Shown: positions 36,307 through 44,705, counted from the stretch's first letter. The stretch: DNA of 64,000 nt from Streptomyces sp. ST2-7A (GCF_021390475.1 NZ_JAJUWS010000014.1:60600-124599), one strand, 5' to 3'. The notes: generated by a model from the sequence alone, not told the origin. Numbers and translations are program-made.

Positions 36307-37734
36307 TCAGCCGCTCCTCGCGGCGGATCGCCGCCCGAGCAGGGTCCAGCCACCGAGCACCGCCAGCAGTGCCACCCCGGCGCCGATCCCGGCGAAGCCG
36401 AACAGCTGCCGGGTGTCCCGCCGGTCGGCGGCGATGTCCGCTTCGCTCAGGCCCTCCTCGGCCTGCCGACGGTCCTCCTCGGTCACGCCGAACCCGGCCG
36501 CGAAGGGGTCCCCGTCGTACAGCGGCGGCTCGACCGGCGGCTCACCCGTCACCGACAACCGGATGGTCAGACCGATGGATTCGATGTCGGTGACCTGCTC
36601 GACCTCCCGGTGCAGGTGGATCACCAGGTAGTGCCAACCGGCGAAGCGGGCGCGGGTGACCTCGCTGTCCCCCTCGAAACGGTGGTCGTAGGCGACCGGG
36701 GCCGGAGCGAAGCCCTCCACCAGGGTCTGCTCACCGCTGTAGGAGCTGTCCACGCCGACGATCCGCGCCCGCGCCGGGTTGTAGACCTCGGCGATCAGGG
36801 CCCGGTAGACGGAGGTGAAGCCGTCCCCGGTGGGCGCGTTGGCCAGTTCCACGGTGACCGCCGGCTGCTGGTGCCAGTCCACCGGCACCCGGTAGAAGAG
36901 TGTCTGCCCGGGGGCGATGTCGTCCCGCCACACCCCCTCGCCGATGGAGCGGGCGTCGTTGAAGCCGGTGCCGCCCGTGACCCGCTCGGCGGTCCCGGTG
37001 GGCGCCGGCGGCATCTCGTCGAGCCAGGTGCCCGGGTGCGGGGCGGCGGTGTCGCCGCCGAGCACCTCCGGTTCGCGCATGACCCGTAGTTCCAGCGGCC
37101 ACGGGGCCGGGTCGGAGGTGGCCTCGCTGGTGCGGGACACCTCCAGCAGGTACGTGCCGGCCGCCTGGCAGGACCGGTCGGGGTCCACCACCCGGGTGCT
37201 CCAGGCCGCGATCGGACGGGCCGCGTCGTCGGCGGCGAAGGTGCGGCTGTCGTTGTTGCAGCTTTCCCCACCGGTGGATCGCAGCTCGGTGCGGATGCCG
37301 TCCGAGGAGGCGACCCGGGTACCGGGGGCCGGCGCGGCGACGGCCGAGAGGAACCAGCCGGAGACATCGTCCAGGACGACGCTGTAGTACAGCGTCTCGT
37401 TCGGCTCGATGGAGTCCGTGTAGAAGGAGTCGGCCTCGATCCGGGGCGCGTCGGCGGTGCTCGCCGTGCCCTCCACCGGCTCGGCCTCCGCCGCCGTCGC
37501 GTAGCGTGTCGGGCCGGCGGTACCGGCTCCGTCCCCGTCGTCCTCCGCGTACGCGGCGCCGGCCGACACCGGCAGCAGGGCCGCCGTACACGCCGCCACC
37601 GCCGCCGCGCGCAGGCCCCGGCGCACCCGTCCGGCGGGCGCGCCGGTGGCGGGTGCCGCACCCCGGGTGGGCACCGCGTCATCGGTGGGTACCGCGCCCG
37701 CCGGCGTCAGTCCGTGTCGTACCGCCCCCATCAC
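36307..37734 (-). CDS. Secreted, C-terminally anchored protein, paralogue of the VWA protein without the VWA domain
   Basis: 475 residues from the GTG at 37734. A signal peptide (LRAAAVAACTAALLPVSAGA, cleavage near AYAE) is followed by a large extracellular beta-rich region and a C-terminal helix (FAGIGAGVALLAVLGGWTLL) with a short basic end. The region contains GGTGFNDARSI, QTLFYRVPVDWHQQ and SLRSG-free repeats; the same motifs, GGTGFNDAVEL and QTRFYRVPVGWGQQ, occur in the VWA protein encoded just upstream, so the two are paralogues. A Cys pair (GESCNNDS and DRSCQAAG) is also shared. The start overlaps the stop of the VWA gene. Both are probably parts of one surface or envelope complex. Function unknown. 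Confidence 0.8.
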   Translation of the reverse strand: MMGAVRHGLTPAGAVPTDDAVPTRGAAPATGAPAGRVRRGLRAAAVAACTAALLPVSAGAAYAEDDGDGAGTAGPTRYATAAEAEPVEGTASTADAPRIEADSFYTDSIEPNETLYYSVVLDDVSGWFLSAVAAPAPGTRVASSDGIRTELRSTGGESCNNDSRTFAADDAARPIAAWSTRVVDPDRSCQAAGTYLLEVSRTSEATSDPAPWPLELRVMREPEVLGGDTAAPHPGTWLDEMPPAPTGTAERVTGGTGFNDARSIGEGVWRDDIAPGQTLFYRVPVDWHQQPAVTVELANAPTGDGFTSVYRALIAEVYNPARARIVGVDSSYSGEQTLVEGFAPAPVAYDHRFEGDSEVTRARFAGWHYLVIHLHREVEQVTDIESIGLTIRLSVTGEPPVEPPLYDGDPFAAGFGVTEEDRRQAEEGLSEADIAADRRDTRQLFGFAGIGAGVALLAVLGGWTLLGRRSAARSG

Positions 37735-39953
37735 CGGTCACCCCTCGTGTCGTTCGTACCGTCGTGCGTGCCGCCGGGGGCCCCCGGCGGGATCCCGGCC
37801 ACGCCCCGACCGGCCGCCGGACCGGCCACCGCCCCGGTGGCCGGTCGTGCCGGGGCGGGGCGCGGCGCGCGGGCCCGGGCCACCGCGAAGGCGATGCCGG
37901 CGATCACCAGCACGGCTCCCGCACCGGCGAGCGCCGCCAGCAGCGGGGCGCCCCATCCTGCCCCGTCGGCGGCACCGGCGTCCCCGGCGGTGCCGGAATC
38001 GTCGCCGCCGTCACCGTTTCGTTCCCCGTCGGCATCGCCGTCACCGGCCCCCGCCTCGTCCCCGTCACCGGCGGCCACCGGTGTCGCGTCGTGGCCGGGG
38101 CCGGTCAGCTCCTCGCCCACCACGTCCACCCGCAGCACGACACCGATCGCAGCGTTGCGCGCGATCTCCGTCGCGCCGGGCCCGAGCGAGACGGCGATGT
38201 AGTGGTCGCCGGGCGCCCGCACCGGAGCCACCGCGGCCGAACTCTCGTACCGGTTGGTCCAGGTCACCGGCACCGTGCCCATGTCCACCGCCGACTCCTC
38301 GCCCCGGTAGGGACGTTCGGTGCGGAAGTCGCCGCGCCCGATGGGCGCGCGGTGCGGCGCGTACGCCACCGTTCGCACCCACGAGGACCCGGGGCTGCCC
38401 TCCAGCGTCGGCTCGTTGCCGAACTCCACCCGGTACCGCAGCTGTTGGCCCCAACCCACCGGCACCCGGTAGAAACGGGTCTGGGCGGGGAGCAGACGGT
38501 CGCGGTGCACGCCCGGGGCGAGTTCCACCGCGTCGTTGAAGCCGGTGCCGCCCTCGATGTCCACGGGCTCGTCGGTGGGCAGCGGGGCGTCCGGGCCGGC
38601 CGCTCCGTAGGAGGTGGCCGAGGCGGCGGGACGCACCCCGTCCGGCAGCGGTTCCTCCACCGCCACCCGCAACTCGATCGGCCAGTGGGCGCCGTCGGAG
38701 TCCTCCTCGCTCTCCCGCTCCACCGACAGCAGGTACCGGCCGGCCGCGTCACAGGTCGAGGTCCCGCCGGGACTCGGGACCCGGGCCACCGCCCCGGTCA
38801 GGATCATGGCGCCCTCGTCGTCCCCGAACCGCACGTCCTCCCGGACGCAGCGGCGCAGTTTGTCGGAGGAGTCGGAGAGGGTCAGGCGCAGGCCGTCGCG
38901 GCGGTTCACGGCCACCCCGGGGTGGGGCACGGCGGTGACCGCGAGATCGGCGGTGGACACCTCGTCCAGGTCCACCCCGTACCAGCGGGTCTCGCCGGGG
39001 CCGATCCGGTCCAGGTACCGGCCGGGCTCCAGCGCGGGCGCGGCGCCGGCGTCCGGGCCGCCCTCCACCTCCTCGCCCTCGAAGCGGTAGCCGTCGGCGG
39101 AGAGCCGGGCGGCCCGCTCCAGCTCGCGGCCCAGCGCCTCGCCGTCGGGGGCGTCGTAGTAGGTGCCGTGACCCGCCTCGGCGACGCACTCCAGTTCGGC
39201 GCGGCCCTCCTCGCCGATCCGGAAGCCGACGGTGTCGATCCGCAGGTCCACCCCGTCGCCCGCCAGGCGCTCGGCGACCTCGCAGGGCGGCTCCTCGTCG
39301 CAGTTGGACTCGCCGTCGGAGATCAGCAGGACGGTGCGGCGGGCGATGGCCCCGTGCGGCACCTCCGGCAGGTCCTCCACGGCCCGCTCCAGGGCCAGGG
39401 AGGTGGGGGTGTTGCCGGTGGGGCCGACCGAGCCCAGGGCCTCCCGGATGGCCCCGGGATCCACCGGCCCGACCGGCTGCGCGAGCCGGGTGTCGGTGCA
39501 GTCGCTGCTCTCGGAGCCGTACAGCCGCAGACCCGTGGGATAGCCCTCGGGGAGGGCGTCCACGGCGGTGCCCAGGGCCTCCCGGGCGTCGTCCATGCGG
39601 GTGGTGCCGGTGCCGTCGTCCTCGGCCATCGAACCGGAGGCGTCCAGCACGAGAATCAGGCCGCCGGGAAAGTCCGCGGGGGCGGCGTGGGCCGTCGTCC
39701 CGGCCGGTGATCCCGGCGGGAGCGCCGCAGGCAGGGCCGCGGCGAGGAGGGTCCCCGTCAGAACGGTCAGGGCCGCGAGGGCGGGGACGGGGCGCCGCCC
39801 CGCCCGGAACACCCCCCGACGCGGCACGGGCGCGGAGCGGGTCCCTCCGCCCGGGCCACCGGCGCCGCGGGCGGCGTCGGCCCCCGCGGAGCCCCCCGCG
39901 TGCCGACGGTCCCGGCCGTCGTCGCCGGTCGATGCCCCCGGTATCGCGCCCAT
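37731..39953 (-). CDS. VWA-domain protein, secreted and C-terminally anchored
   Basis: 740 residues from the ATG at 39953, with GGGGGAG seven bases upstream. A signal peptide (PALAALTVLTGTLLAAALPA, about 58-78) precedes a von Willebrand factor A domain whose metal-ion site DASGSMAED (D104) is intact, with TGNTPTSLALERAV and LLISDGESNC. Four Cys pairs may form disulfides. The rest is a beta-rich region related to the next gene, an Asp/Glu/Gly-rich segment, and a C-terminal membrane helix (LLAALAGAGAVLVIAGIAFA). VWA domains with intact MIDAS bind proteins in a metal-dependent way. The pair is co-translated (GTGATG overlap). Its surface location is inferred; the partner is unknown. Confidence 0.85.
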   Translation of the reverse strand: MGAIPGASTGDDGRDRRHAGGSAGADAARGAGGPGGGTRSAPVPRRGVFRAGRRPVPALAALTVLTGTLLAAALPAALPPGSPAGTTAHAAPADFPGGLILVLDASGSMAEDDGTGTTRMDDAREALGTAVDALPEGYPTGLRLYGSESSDCTDTRLAQPVGPVDPGAIREALGSVGPTGNTPTSLALERAVEDLPEVPHGAIARRTVLLISDGESNCDEEPPCEVAERLAGDGVDLRIDTVGFRIGEEGRAELECVAEAGHGTYYDAPDGEALGRELERAARLSADGYRFEGEEVEGGPDAGAAPALEPGRYLDRIGPGETRWYGVDLDEVSTADLAVTAVPHPGVAVNRRDGLRLTLSDSSDKLRRCVREDVRFGDDEGAMILTGAVARVPSPGGTSTCDAAGRYLLSVERESEEDSDGAHWPIELRVAVEEPLPDGVRPAASATSYGAAGPDAPLPTDEPVDIEGGTGFNDAVELAPGVHRDRLLPAQTRFYRVPVGWGQQLRYRVEFGNEPTLEGSPGSSWVRTVAYAPHRAPIGRGDFRTERPYRGEESAVDMGTVPVTWTNRYESSAAVAPVRAPGDHYIAVSLGPGATEIARNAAIGVVLRVDVVGEELTGPGHDATPVAAGDGDEAGAGDGDADGERNGDGGDDSGTAGDAGAADGAGWGAPLLAALAGAGAVLVIAGIAFAVARARAPRPAPARPATGAVAGPAAGRGVAGIPPGAPGGTHDGTNDTRGDR

Positions 39954-40329
39954 GCGTGCTCTCCCCCTCGTGGCTCGCCCCGCTCACCGGCCGGGCCGCG
40001 CCGGGCTCCGGCGGGGTCCACCCCGGCGCGAACCCCGATGAGCACCGTACGAGTTTGCACGCGCACACAACAAGCCGAGGTGTGTCACGGTCTCGCCACA
40101 ACCACCCCGACATGATCACGAAGGGGCGGCGGGCCTCCACCGGCCGGACGGCGGCGGGGAGTTCACACCGACGCCATCACCCCCGCACACGCCCGACCCC
40201 GGGTACCGTCCGCCCGTGAGCCGATCCGGCCCCGGACGCGCCGCGGGCCCCGCACCGCCGGGTGGCGATGGGGGCCCGTCACCGGTCCGACCCGCGGCCG
40301 GATCGGCTCACGGGAGGCTCCGGAGGCGC
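39954..40329. other. Region upstream of the VWA gene and behind the DLW-39 gene
   Basis: 376 bases. A possible minus-strand promoter for the VWA gene is TTGTTG-18-TACGGT around 40045-40075. The right part forms the long hairpin listed separately. Confidence 0.4.
40213..40314. terminator. Long inverted repeat behind the DLW-39 gene
   Basis: A perfect 19-bp inverted repeat (40213-40231 with 40296-40314) encloses 64 bases that carry a second inner stem (CGGGCCCC at 40244-40251 with GGGGCCCG at 40271-40278). It starts 16 bases behind the minus-strand stop at 40330. It is a terminator by position, but the two-tier structure is larger than needed. Confidence 0.65.
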
Positions 40330-40488
40330 TCAGTTGTCGGTGGTGCCGACACCGGCGGGAACGGCGTCGCCCGGAACCGGGTCGGTGGCGTCGGTCCACA
40401 GATCCTGCTCGGCCTTGCCCTGCTGGATCTGGCGGTACACCAGGATGCCGCCCGCGGCGACCAGTGCGACCAGGAGGAGCTTCTTCAC
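40330..40488 (-). CDS. DLW-39 family small membrane protein
   Basis: 52 residues from the GTG at 40488. One N-terminal helix (LLLVALVAAGGILVYRQI) is followed by AEQDLWTDATDPVP, which contains the DLW motif after which the family is named. Such proteins lie next to tRNA-Ile/tRNA-Ala near gyrA in streptomycetes, as this one did before the element inserted. Function unknown. GAGG lies nine bases before the start. Confidence 0.88.
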   Translation of the reverse strand: MKKLLLVALVAAGGILVYRQIQQGKAEQDLWTDATDPVPGDAVPAGVGTTDN

Positions 40489-40793
40489 CGTGCTACCTCG
40501 TCCTTCTTCGACATCATGTGGAGCATCCGGCGCCGATGATACCCAATCGTGTCCTGTCCGACGGGCCCCGCTCGCCGCGCCGCGACACCCGTTTCCCGGA
40601 CCTCCGGGGGAGGTTGGGAACGAGACCCCGGCCCACACCGGCGAGCCGGCTCGAACCCGGGCGGCCGGTCGGGCCCGGCGGCACGCGACGGCGTCACCCC
40701 GGGTGACGACCGCGGAGGACGACCGTCACCGTCGACGGAGCCCCGAACAGGACGCCGGCGTCAACCGATGGCGTCGAAGAGGCCCGACCGGAA
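40489..40793. other. Host flank left of the integrated element
   Basis: 305 bases between the DLW-39 gene and attL. A TATCAT hexamer on the minus strand (plus ATGATA near 40535) could be the -10 element of the DLW-39 gene. The last 37 bases (40757-40793) resemble the inner right end of the element (see attR), so they belong to the original sequence downstream of tRNA-Ile. Confidence 0.5.
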
Positions 40794-40808
40794 CCGGTCG
40801 GGCCTCTT
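40777..40808 (-). terminator. Original tRNA-Ile terminator hairpin, left copy
   Basis: AAGAGGCCCGACCGG-AA-CCGGTCGGGCCTCTT, a perfect 15-bp stem. It overlaps the start of the left attachment repeat and now lies 16.5 kb away from the functional tRNA. Confidence 0.8.
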
Positions 40809-40859
40809 CGCGCTGGTGGGGCTAACAGGACTTGAACCTGTGGCCTCATCCTTATCAGG
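40794..40859. repeat. attL: left 66-bp attachment repeat
   Basis: Identical to 57346-57411. It contains only the 3' half of tRNA-Ile (40817-40859, anticodon loop to discriminator), then the host terminator arm. Allowing six mismatches, the similarity between left flank and right end extends to 103 bp (40757-40859 against 57309-57411). Confidence 0.95.
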
Positions 40860-41192
40860 TCACCCCCCAGGCGGGTATGCCCCGCTCCAGCGGTCCCCAC
40901 CTCGCAGGAGCCCTGTATATAGAGGACAGGGGACCACCACCACCGTCCACCACCGTCCACCCCCGTCCGCTGCTGTTGGCGTCACCTATGGGCGTCAATG
41001 GGCGTCACCGTCTTGAAGCTCCACGCTTCCCACTCTCTCGAAGTGTTACCAGCCCGCAGTCATGGCACTCGAGCATTTACCCCCTCGGGGTCCGGAGTTT
41101 CTTCCCGAGCCTTCAACCTGCCGTTGGCCCCGGTACTCCCTCAACTCCACTGCGTCATGCTCTGCACAATTCTGCCCCCACGTTCCACCCTC
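40860..41192. other. Left end of the element
   Basis: 333 bases without a gene. Three GGCGTCA heptamers (40978-40984, 40991-40997, 41001-41007) in direct orientation and a short ACCACCGTCC repeat (40932-40962) are visible. The G+C content drops from about 41010 on towards the cargo gene. Confidence 0.6.
40978..41007. repeat. Candidate integrase arm sites, left end
   Basis: GGCGTCA-N6-GGCGTCA-N3-GGCGTCA. The first pair with its spacer is almost identical to the pair at 57309-57328 in the right end. Direct short repeats at both ends are what tyrosine recombinases bind with their N-terminal arm-binding domain. Confidence 0.5.
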
Positions 41193-42347
41193 TCAATTAG
41201 AAATTATTTCACTTTTCTCATCCCACCGCCGCCCTCGACGACCCGGAATCGGCCAAGGAAGGTCATTGATACTCATCCCCCTTTCACCATCTTCGCGAGA
41301 AGTGACACCAGACCACGCCCGAAGCTGCTCTTCGGTCATTCCACTAAACAGCCCTTCCTCTCGAATCAATTCGCCACCATCAGAGAACGACATTCTGGCC
41401 CGATCTTCCCTCTGGGGAACCCAAAGACCCCCCAGAGGAGAATCATCGGGATGGTGGTATATATACCTTCGAGAATTCTTAACGGTCTCTTGATTGATTA
41501 CTTTTTCCATCTGGGTAGTTCCCGACACTTCAAAGTCCGGAGCCCGAGACGCATCACCAAACTTCGACGCAAGGTGACGACGTGGCTGAATGGCCAAAGC
41601 AACCCGACGGCTGAGGGGAACGAGAAAGACTCCCGCCGTGAGAATTCCCACCCCTTGCCATTTTGGATAATCTGAAGAGACAACCAGGGAGACAGGATGA
41701 TCCGATGTAACGAGAGAGCGTCTATTAAATCGGTAAATCGTCCAATGTGAGTCACACAGGTAAGCAGCGGTATCAGGCAGGAGATTCCCCACCATGACCA
41801 TGTGCTGATTAACATTCGGAGCTAGATCGGGCCCGCCTGGCTTAGTTATATCCCGCCACTCCCAGTCCAACTCCTCATCAGAAACGACCCTTGATTCTGA
41901 TTCCTGAATCAAGGAACGCAAAGCTTCTTTACCGGAGGCACCGACCACTATTCTAATAAAACCGGCACTAAGGCTTCCCTGGCTGCTTCTAATGTCTTCG
42001 CTGCGAAGATGCTGCAAGGCAACCCAGGTAGCAAATGCCTCTCTATGCTCTCCTTCGATCAATTCACCAGAAAGAACCTTCCGAAGTGCCTCGGCAGCCA
42101 CACCTTCGACCTCACCGAAAAGCTTCTCGAAATGGTCCGACTTTGAGCCATCCGGCAACGTAATGGAATAAAAATCCTTAACGACCGTTGCGTCACCGAT
42201 TGACTGAACAATTGACGGGTGTCCGGGTAGCGAAACTCGGCAAATACGTTCCGCATCACTGGCAAAGCCCTTCAAGTAGAACTTTGATACCGTGTGCTGT
42301 CGACGCACCCGCTTAGCCACTCTTCCTCCCAAATGTGCACAGAACAT
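41193..42347 (-). CDS. DUF4238-like cargo protein
   Basis: 384 residues from the ATG at 42347, with GGGAGG six bases upstream. The N-terminal VRRQHTVSKFYLKGFASDAE matches the conserved start of the DUF4238 family (an H..S/P..YL..F pattern), followed by FEKLFGEVEG, HREAFATWVALQHLRS and SDHPVSLVVSSDYP, also typical. The family occurs in many bacteria and phages and has no established activity. The gene is only about 50 percent G+C and uses codons such as AGA, ATA, TTG and AAT that are rare in its neighbours, so it was acquired from a low-G+C source recently. It sits at the attL end, the usual place for cargo, divergent from a GntR-type gene. A defence or toxin role is possible but unproven. Confidence 0.72.
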   Translation of the reverse strand: MFCAHLGGRVAKRVRRQHTVSKFYLKGFASDAERICRVSLPGHPSIVQSIGDATVVKDFYSITLPDGSKSDHFEKLFGEVEGVAAEALRKVLSGELIEGEHREAFATWVALQHLRSEDIRSSQGSLSAGFIRIVVGASGKEALRSLIQESESRVVSDEELDWEWRDITKPGGPDLAPNVNQHMVMVGNLLPDTAAYLCDSHWTIYRFNRRSLVTSDHPVSLVVSSDYPKWQGVGILTAGVFLVPLSRRVALAIQPRRHLASKFGDASRAPDFEVSGTTQMEKVINQETVKNSRRYIYHHPDDSPLGGLWVPQREDRARMSFSDGGELIREEGLFSGMTEEQLRAWSGVTSREDGERGMSINDLPWPIPGRRGRRWDEKSEIISN

Positions 42348-42459
42348 TTTAGCCTCCCGGAGAACGATCATTGCTCTGGTTGCCACCCTTGAGATCACTG
42401 AGCCCGGAGGTGGCAGGGGCATGTGAAGCTGGAAGATGCATTCCGAGAAAGGAGAGAGG

Positions 42460-42915
42460 ATGCCACAGGCCGCTCCACGGGGTAGGTATCTGGAGGTTGC
42501 TGGCAAGCTCCGGGACCGCATCCAGGACGACACCACCATGGTCAAGTTGCCACCGGTCTCGGCATTGATGACCGAGTACGGAGGGGTCTCCCGCACGCTG
42601 ATCAACCGGGCTCTGGCCAAGCTGAAGGCAGAAGGGCTGGTCATCTCGGTTCAAGGGGATGGCTGGCACGTCGTGCGAGCCGGACAAGACAGTCGGCCGC
42701 TTGACGAGCGGATGTTGGACGTCTTCGCACACGACGCCTTGGACGTGGGCAGCCGGTTCCCCAGCGAGAGCAACCTGTGCCAGCGATTCGGGAAGTCTCG
42801 GACCGCTGTCCGAAGCGCCCTCGCTCAGCTCGAAGGCGCCGGGCTACTGAAGCAGGACCCGGGCAAGCCGCGGGTAGTGATGGCACTACCCACAGACAGG
42901 AGGAAGCCTCAGTGA
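42460..42915 (+). CDS. GntR-type regulator with two winged helices (KorSA-like)
   Basis: 151 residues from the ATG at 42460, preceded by AAAGGAG. Residues about 8-72 form a GntR winged helix (YLEVAGKLRDRIQ, VSALMTEYGGVSRTLINRAL, LKAEGLVISVQGDGWHV). The second half repeats the fold (RFPSESNLCQRFGKSRTAVR, ALAQLEGAGLLKQDPGKPRV), so the protein consists of two DNA-binding domains and no effector domain. GntR proteins such as KorSA repress transfer and replication genes of pSAM2-like elements. The HD gene follows with GTGA overlap. The palindrome at 44881 is a possible target. Confidence 0.85.
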   Translation: MPQAAPRGRYLEVAGKLRDRIQDDTTMVKLPPVSALMTEYGGVSRTLINRALAKLKAEGLVISVQGDGWHVVRAGQDSRPLDERMLDVFAHDALDVGSRFPSESNLCQRFGKSRTAVRSALAQLEGAGLLKQDPGKPRVVMALPTDRRKPQ

Positions 42916-43481
42916 GCCTTACCGCATGGGCCTACCCGCTCGCCGAATCCCTTCTCGCAGAGCCGCTTCCACGCCGGTGGGCCCACTCCCTCGGGGTCGC
43001 CGAGCGGGCCCGCAGCCTCGCGCCCATGCTGGGCGATGACGCCGAGCTGCTGGAGGCCGCCGCCGTCCTCCACGACATCGGCTACTCGCCCGATCTCGTG
43101 GCCACCGGTTTCCACCCGCTGGACGGTGCCCGGTACCTCCGGAGCCTGCCGGAAGCCGATGAGCGCGTGATCCGACTGGTCGCCCACCACTCGTGCGCCC
43201 ACATGGAAGCGGACGCCCGGGGTCTGCGCACCGAGCTGGAGACCGAGTTCCCCCGTGAAGACGCGCTGCTCAACGACGCGCTGTGTTACTGCGACATGTG
43301 CACCACGCCGGATGGCACACCGACGAACCCGGTCGATCGGATCAACGAGATCGCGGGGCGGTACGGCGATGACAGCCTGATCGGCCGGTTCATCCGCCGG
43401 GCGGAGCCGGAGATCCTGAAGGCGACGGCCCGCACCATGACGCGGGTGGCGGAGAGCAAGCTTGCTGTTCAGCCGATGTAG
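42912..43481 (+). CDS. HD-domain phosphohydrolase
   Basis: 189 residues from the GTG at 42912, overlapping the GntR stop. Metal ligands of an HD domain are visible: His25 (RRWAHSLGV), His54-Asp55 (VLHDIGYSP) and a later LVAHHSCAHM with a downstream Asp in NDALCYCDMCTTPDG. HD proteins hydrolyse phosphate esters, often nucleotides. Similar genes occur in many AICEs between the regulator and the NUDIX gene, but I know no tested function. The 3' end overlaps the convergent NUDIX gene by 13 bases. Confidence 0.85.
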   Translation: MSLTAWAYPLAESLLAEPLPRRWAHSLGVAERARSLAPMLGDDAELLEAAAVLHDIGYSPDLVATGFHPLDGARYLRSLPEADERVIRLVAHHSCAHMEADARGLRTELETEFPREDALLNDALCYCDMCTTPDGTPTNPVDRINEIAGRYGDDSLIGRFIRRAEPEILKATARTMTRVAESKLAVQPM

Positions 43482-43942
43482 GGCTCGGTGCGGGTGCGGT
43501 CCATCGCGTGCTCGATGCGCAGGCGCATGGTCGGGTGGATGTCGAGTTCCTTGAGGTCCGCTGGGGAGACCCAGCGGACCTCTGTCGTCTCCGAGCTGGT
43601 CCTGATCGCCCCGCCGATCGGCCGGGCGCGGAAGCACATGCTGAACTGTTGGCGAACCTCGCCGTCGTCGTAGGCCATGACGTGGCCGGGGTCGGTGTAG
43701 ATGCCGGACAGGCCGATGACCTCAATGTCTATACCCGTCTCTTCCTTCGCCTCCCGGAGCACCGTGTCGGCGATGAACTCGCCCGCGTCGTGGCCACCAC
43801 CGGGCAGGGCCCACCGGCCGTTGTCGGAGCGCCGGATGACCAGCACCCGGCCTTCGTCGTCCTGGACGAAGGCGACGACGGAGGGGACCACGGAGTTGGC
43901 CGGTGGGGCATCGGGGTCGTGCAGGTAGTCGATGCGTCCCAT
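43469..43942 (-). CDS. NUDIX hydrolase, Pif-like immunity candidate
   Basis: 157 residues. The NUDIX box is complete: GGHDAGE-x7-REAKEETGI, so the enzyme can bind Mg and cleave a nucleoside diphosphate linked to another group. In pSAM2 the NUDIX protein Pif blocks entry of a second copy of the element; the similar place beside the regulators makes a Pif-type role likely here, though the substrate is unknown. The gene starts one base behind the stop of the XRE gene, so the two form an operon on the minus strand. Confidence 0.88.
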   Translation of the reverse strand: MGRIDYLHDPDAPPANSVVPSVVAFVQDDEGRVLVIRRSDNGRWALPGGGHDAGEFIADTVLREAKEETGIDIEVIGLSGIYTDPGHVMAYDDGEVRQQFSMCFRARPIGGAIRTSSETTEVRWVSPADLKELDIHPTMRLRIEHAMDRTRTEPYIG

Positions 43943-43943
43943 G

Positions 43944-44705
43944 TCAGCCAGCCTTCGGGAAGTCGTCGTCGGTCACGGGTCGGGCACCTTCCCAGGTGCG
44001 GTCGATGCTCTGAGCGTACGTGTCGAAGAGGCCCGCGCCGGGCAGTCGGCGCAGGTGTAGCACGGGGGCGAGGTAGGCGCCGAGGCCGTAGACGTGGGTG
44101 TTGACCAGCATCTCGTCATCGGCACGGAAGATGCTGTTGTAGAGCGTGGTGCTGTGGAGTCGGAAGCCGATGTCCGGTGCTCGCCTCATCAGCGGCCGGT
44201 AATTGACCAGGGCGTTGCGCACCTTGTGGCCCATGGCCATGTGTCCCTCGTCGATGCCCCGCTGGGAGACGGCCTGGCACTCGGGATCCCCCAGGAGCAT
44301 CCGTATCTCGGCAGTGCTCGCCTTGTGCTCCAGCACGGAGAAGAACAGCGGGTCCTCCGATAGAAAGCCACCGGCGTAGGCGAGGACGTCCAACCGCTTC
44401 TCCGCGCGCTGGTACATCTCCCGCCACAGACCGCCGGGGACGACGTGGCGGTGTGGGTAGACGGTGACGATCTCGGCTCTGCTCAGGTCTGCGGCGCTGG
44501 TTACGGTCCGCTCGTCCTCCGGCCACAGGAGTGCCGCATCCACACCCAAGGCCGAGGCGGTCGCGTACTGGTGTCGCCGGTAGGGCGTGATGCCCTTGGT
44601 GATCCAGCGTTCGACGGTCTTCGGGTCCACTCCGAGCCGGTCGGCGAGGTCACGCACCGAGAGTCCTCTCGCCAGGATCGCGGACCTCAACTTTTCGTTG
44701 GGCAT
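43944..44705 (-). CDS. XRE-type regulator with a large C-terminal domain (DUF5919-like)
   Basis: 253 residues from the ATG at 44705 (GGGAGTGGAG lies directly upstream; a GTG at 44717 would add four residues). The N-terminal HTH is LSVRDLADRLGVDPKTVERW. The C-terminal 180 residues match a domain I know from actinobacterial XRE proteins (DUF5919), with RLDVLAYAGGFLSED, RMLLGDPECQAVSQRG and HSTTLYNSIFRADDEMLVNT; the pattern resembles one half of a phospholipase D fold, but no HKD motif is present. It may sense a ligand or be a degenerate enzyme. It probably controls its own operon with the NUDIX gene and perhaps the divergent transfer operon. Confidence 0.82.
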   Translation of the reverse strand: MPNEKLRSAILARGLSVRDLADRLGVDPKTVERWITKGITPYRRHQYATASALGVDAALLWPEDERTVTSAADLSRAEIVTVYPHRHVVPGGLWREMYQRAEKRLDVLAYAGGFLSEDPLFFSVLEHKASTAEIRMLLGDPECQAVSQRGIDEGHMAMGHKVRNALVNYRPLMRRAPDIGFRLHSTTLYNSIFRADDEMLVNTHVYGLGAYLAPVLHLRRLPGAGLFDTYAQSIDRTWEGARPVTDDDFPKAG

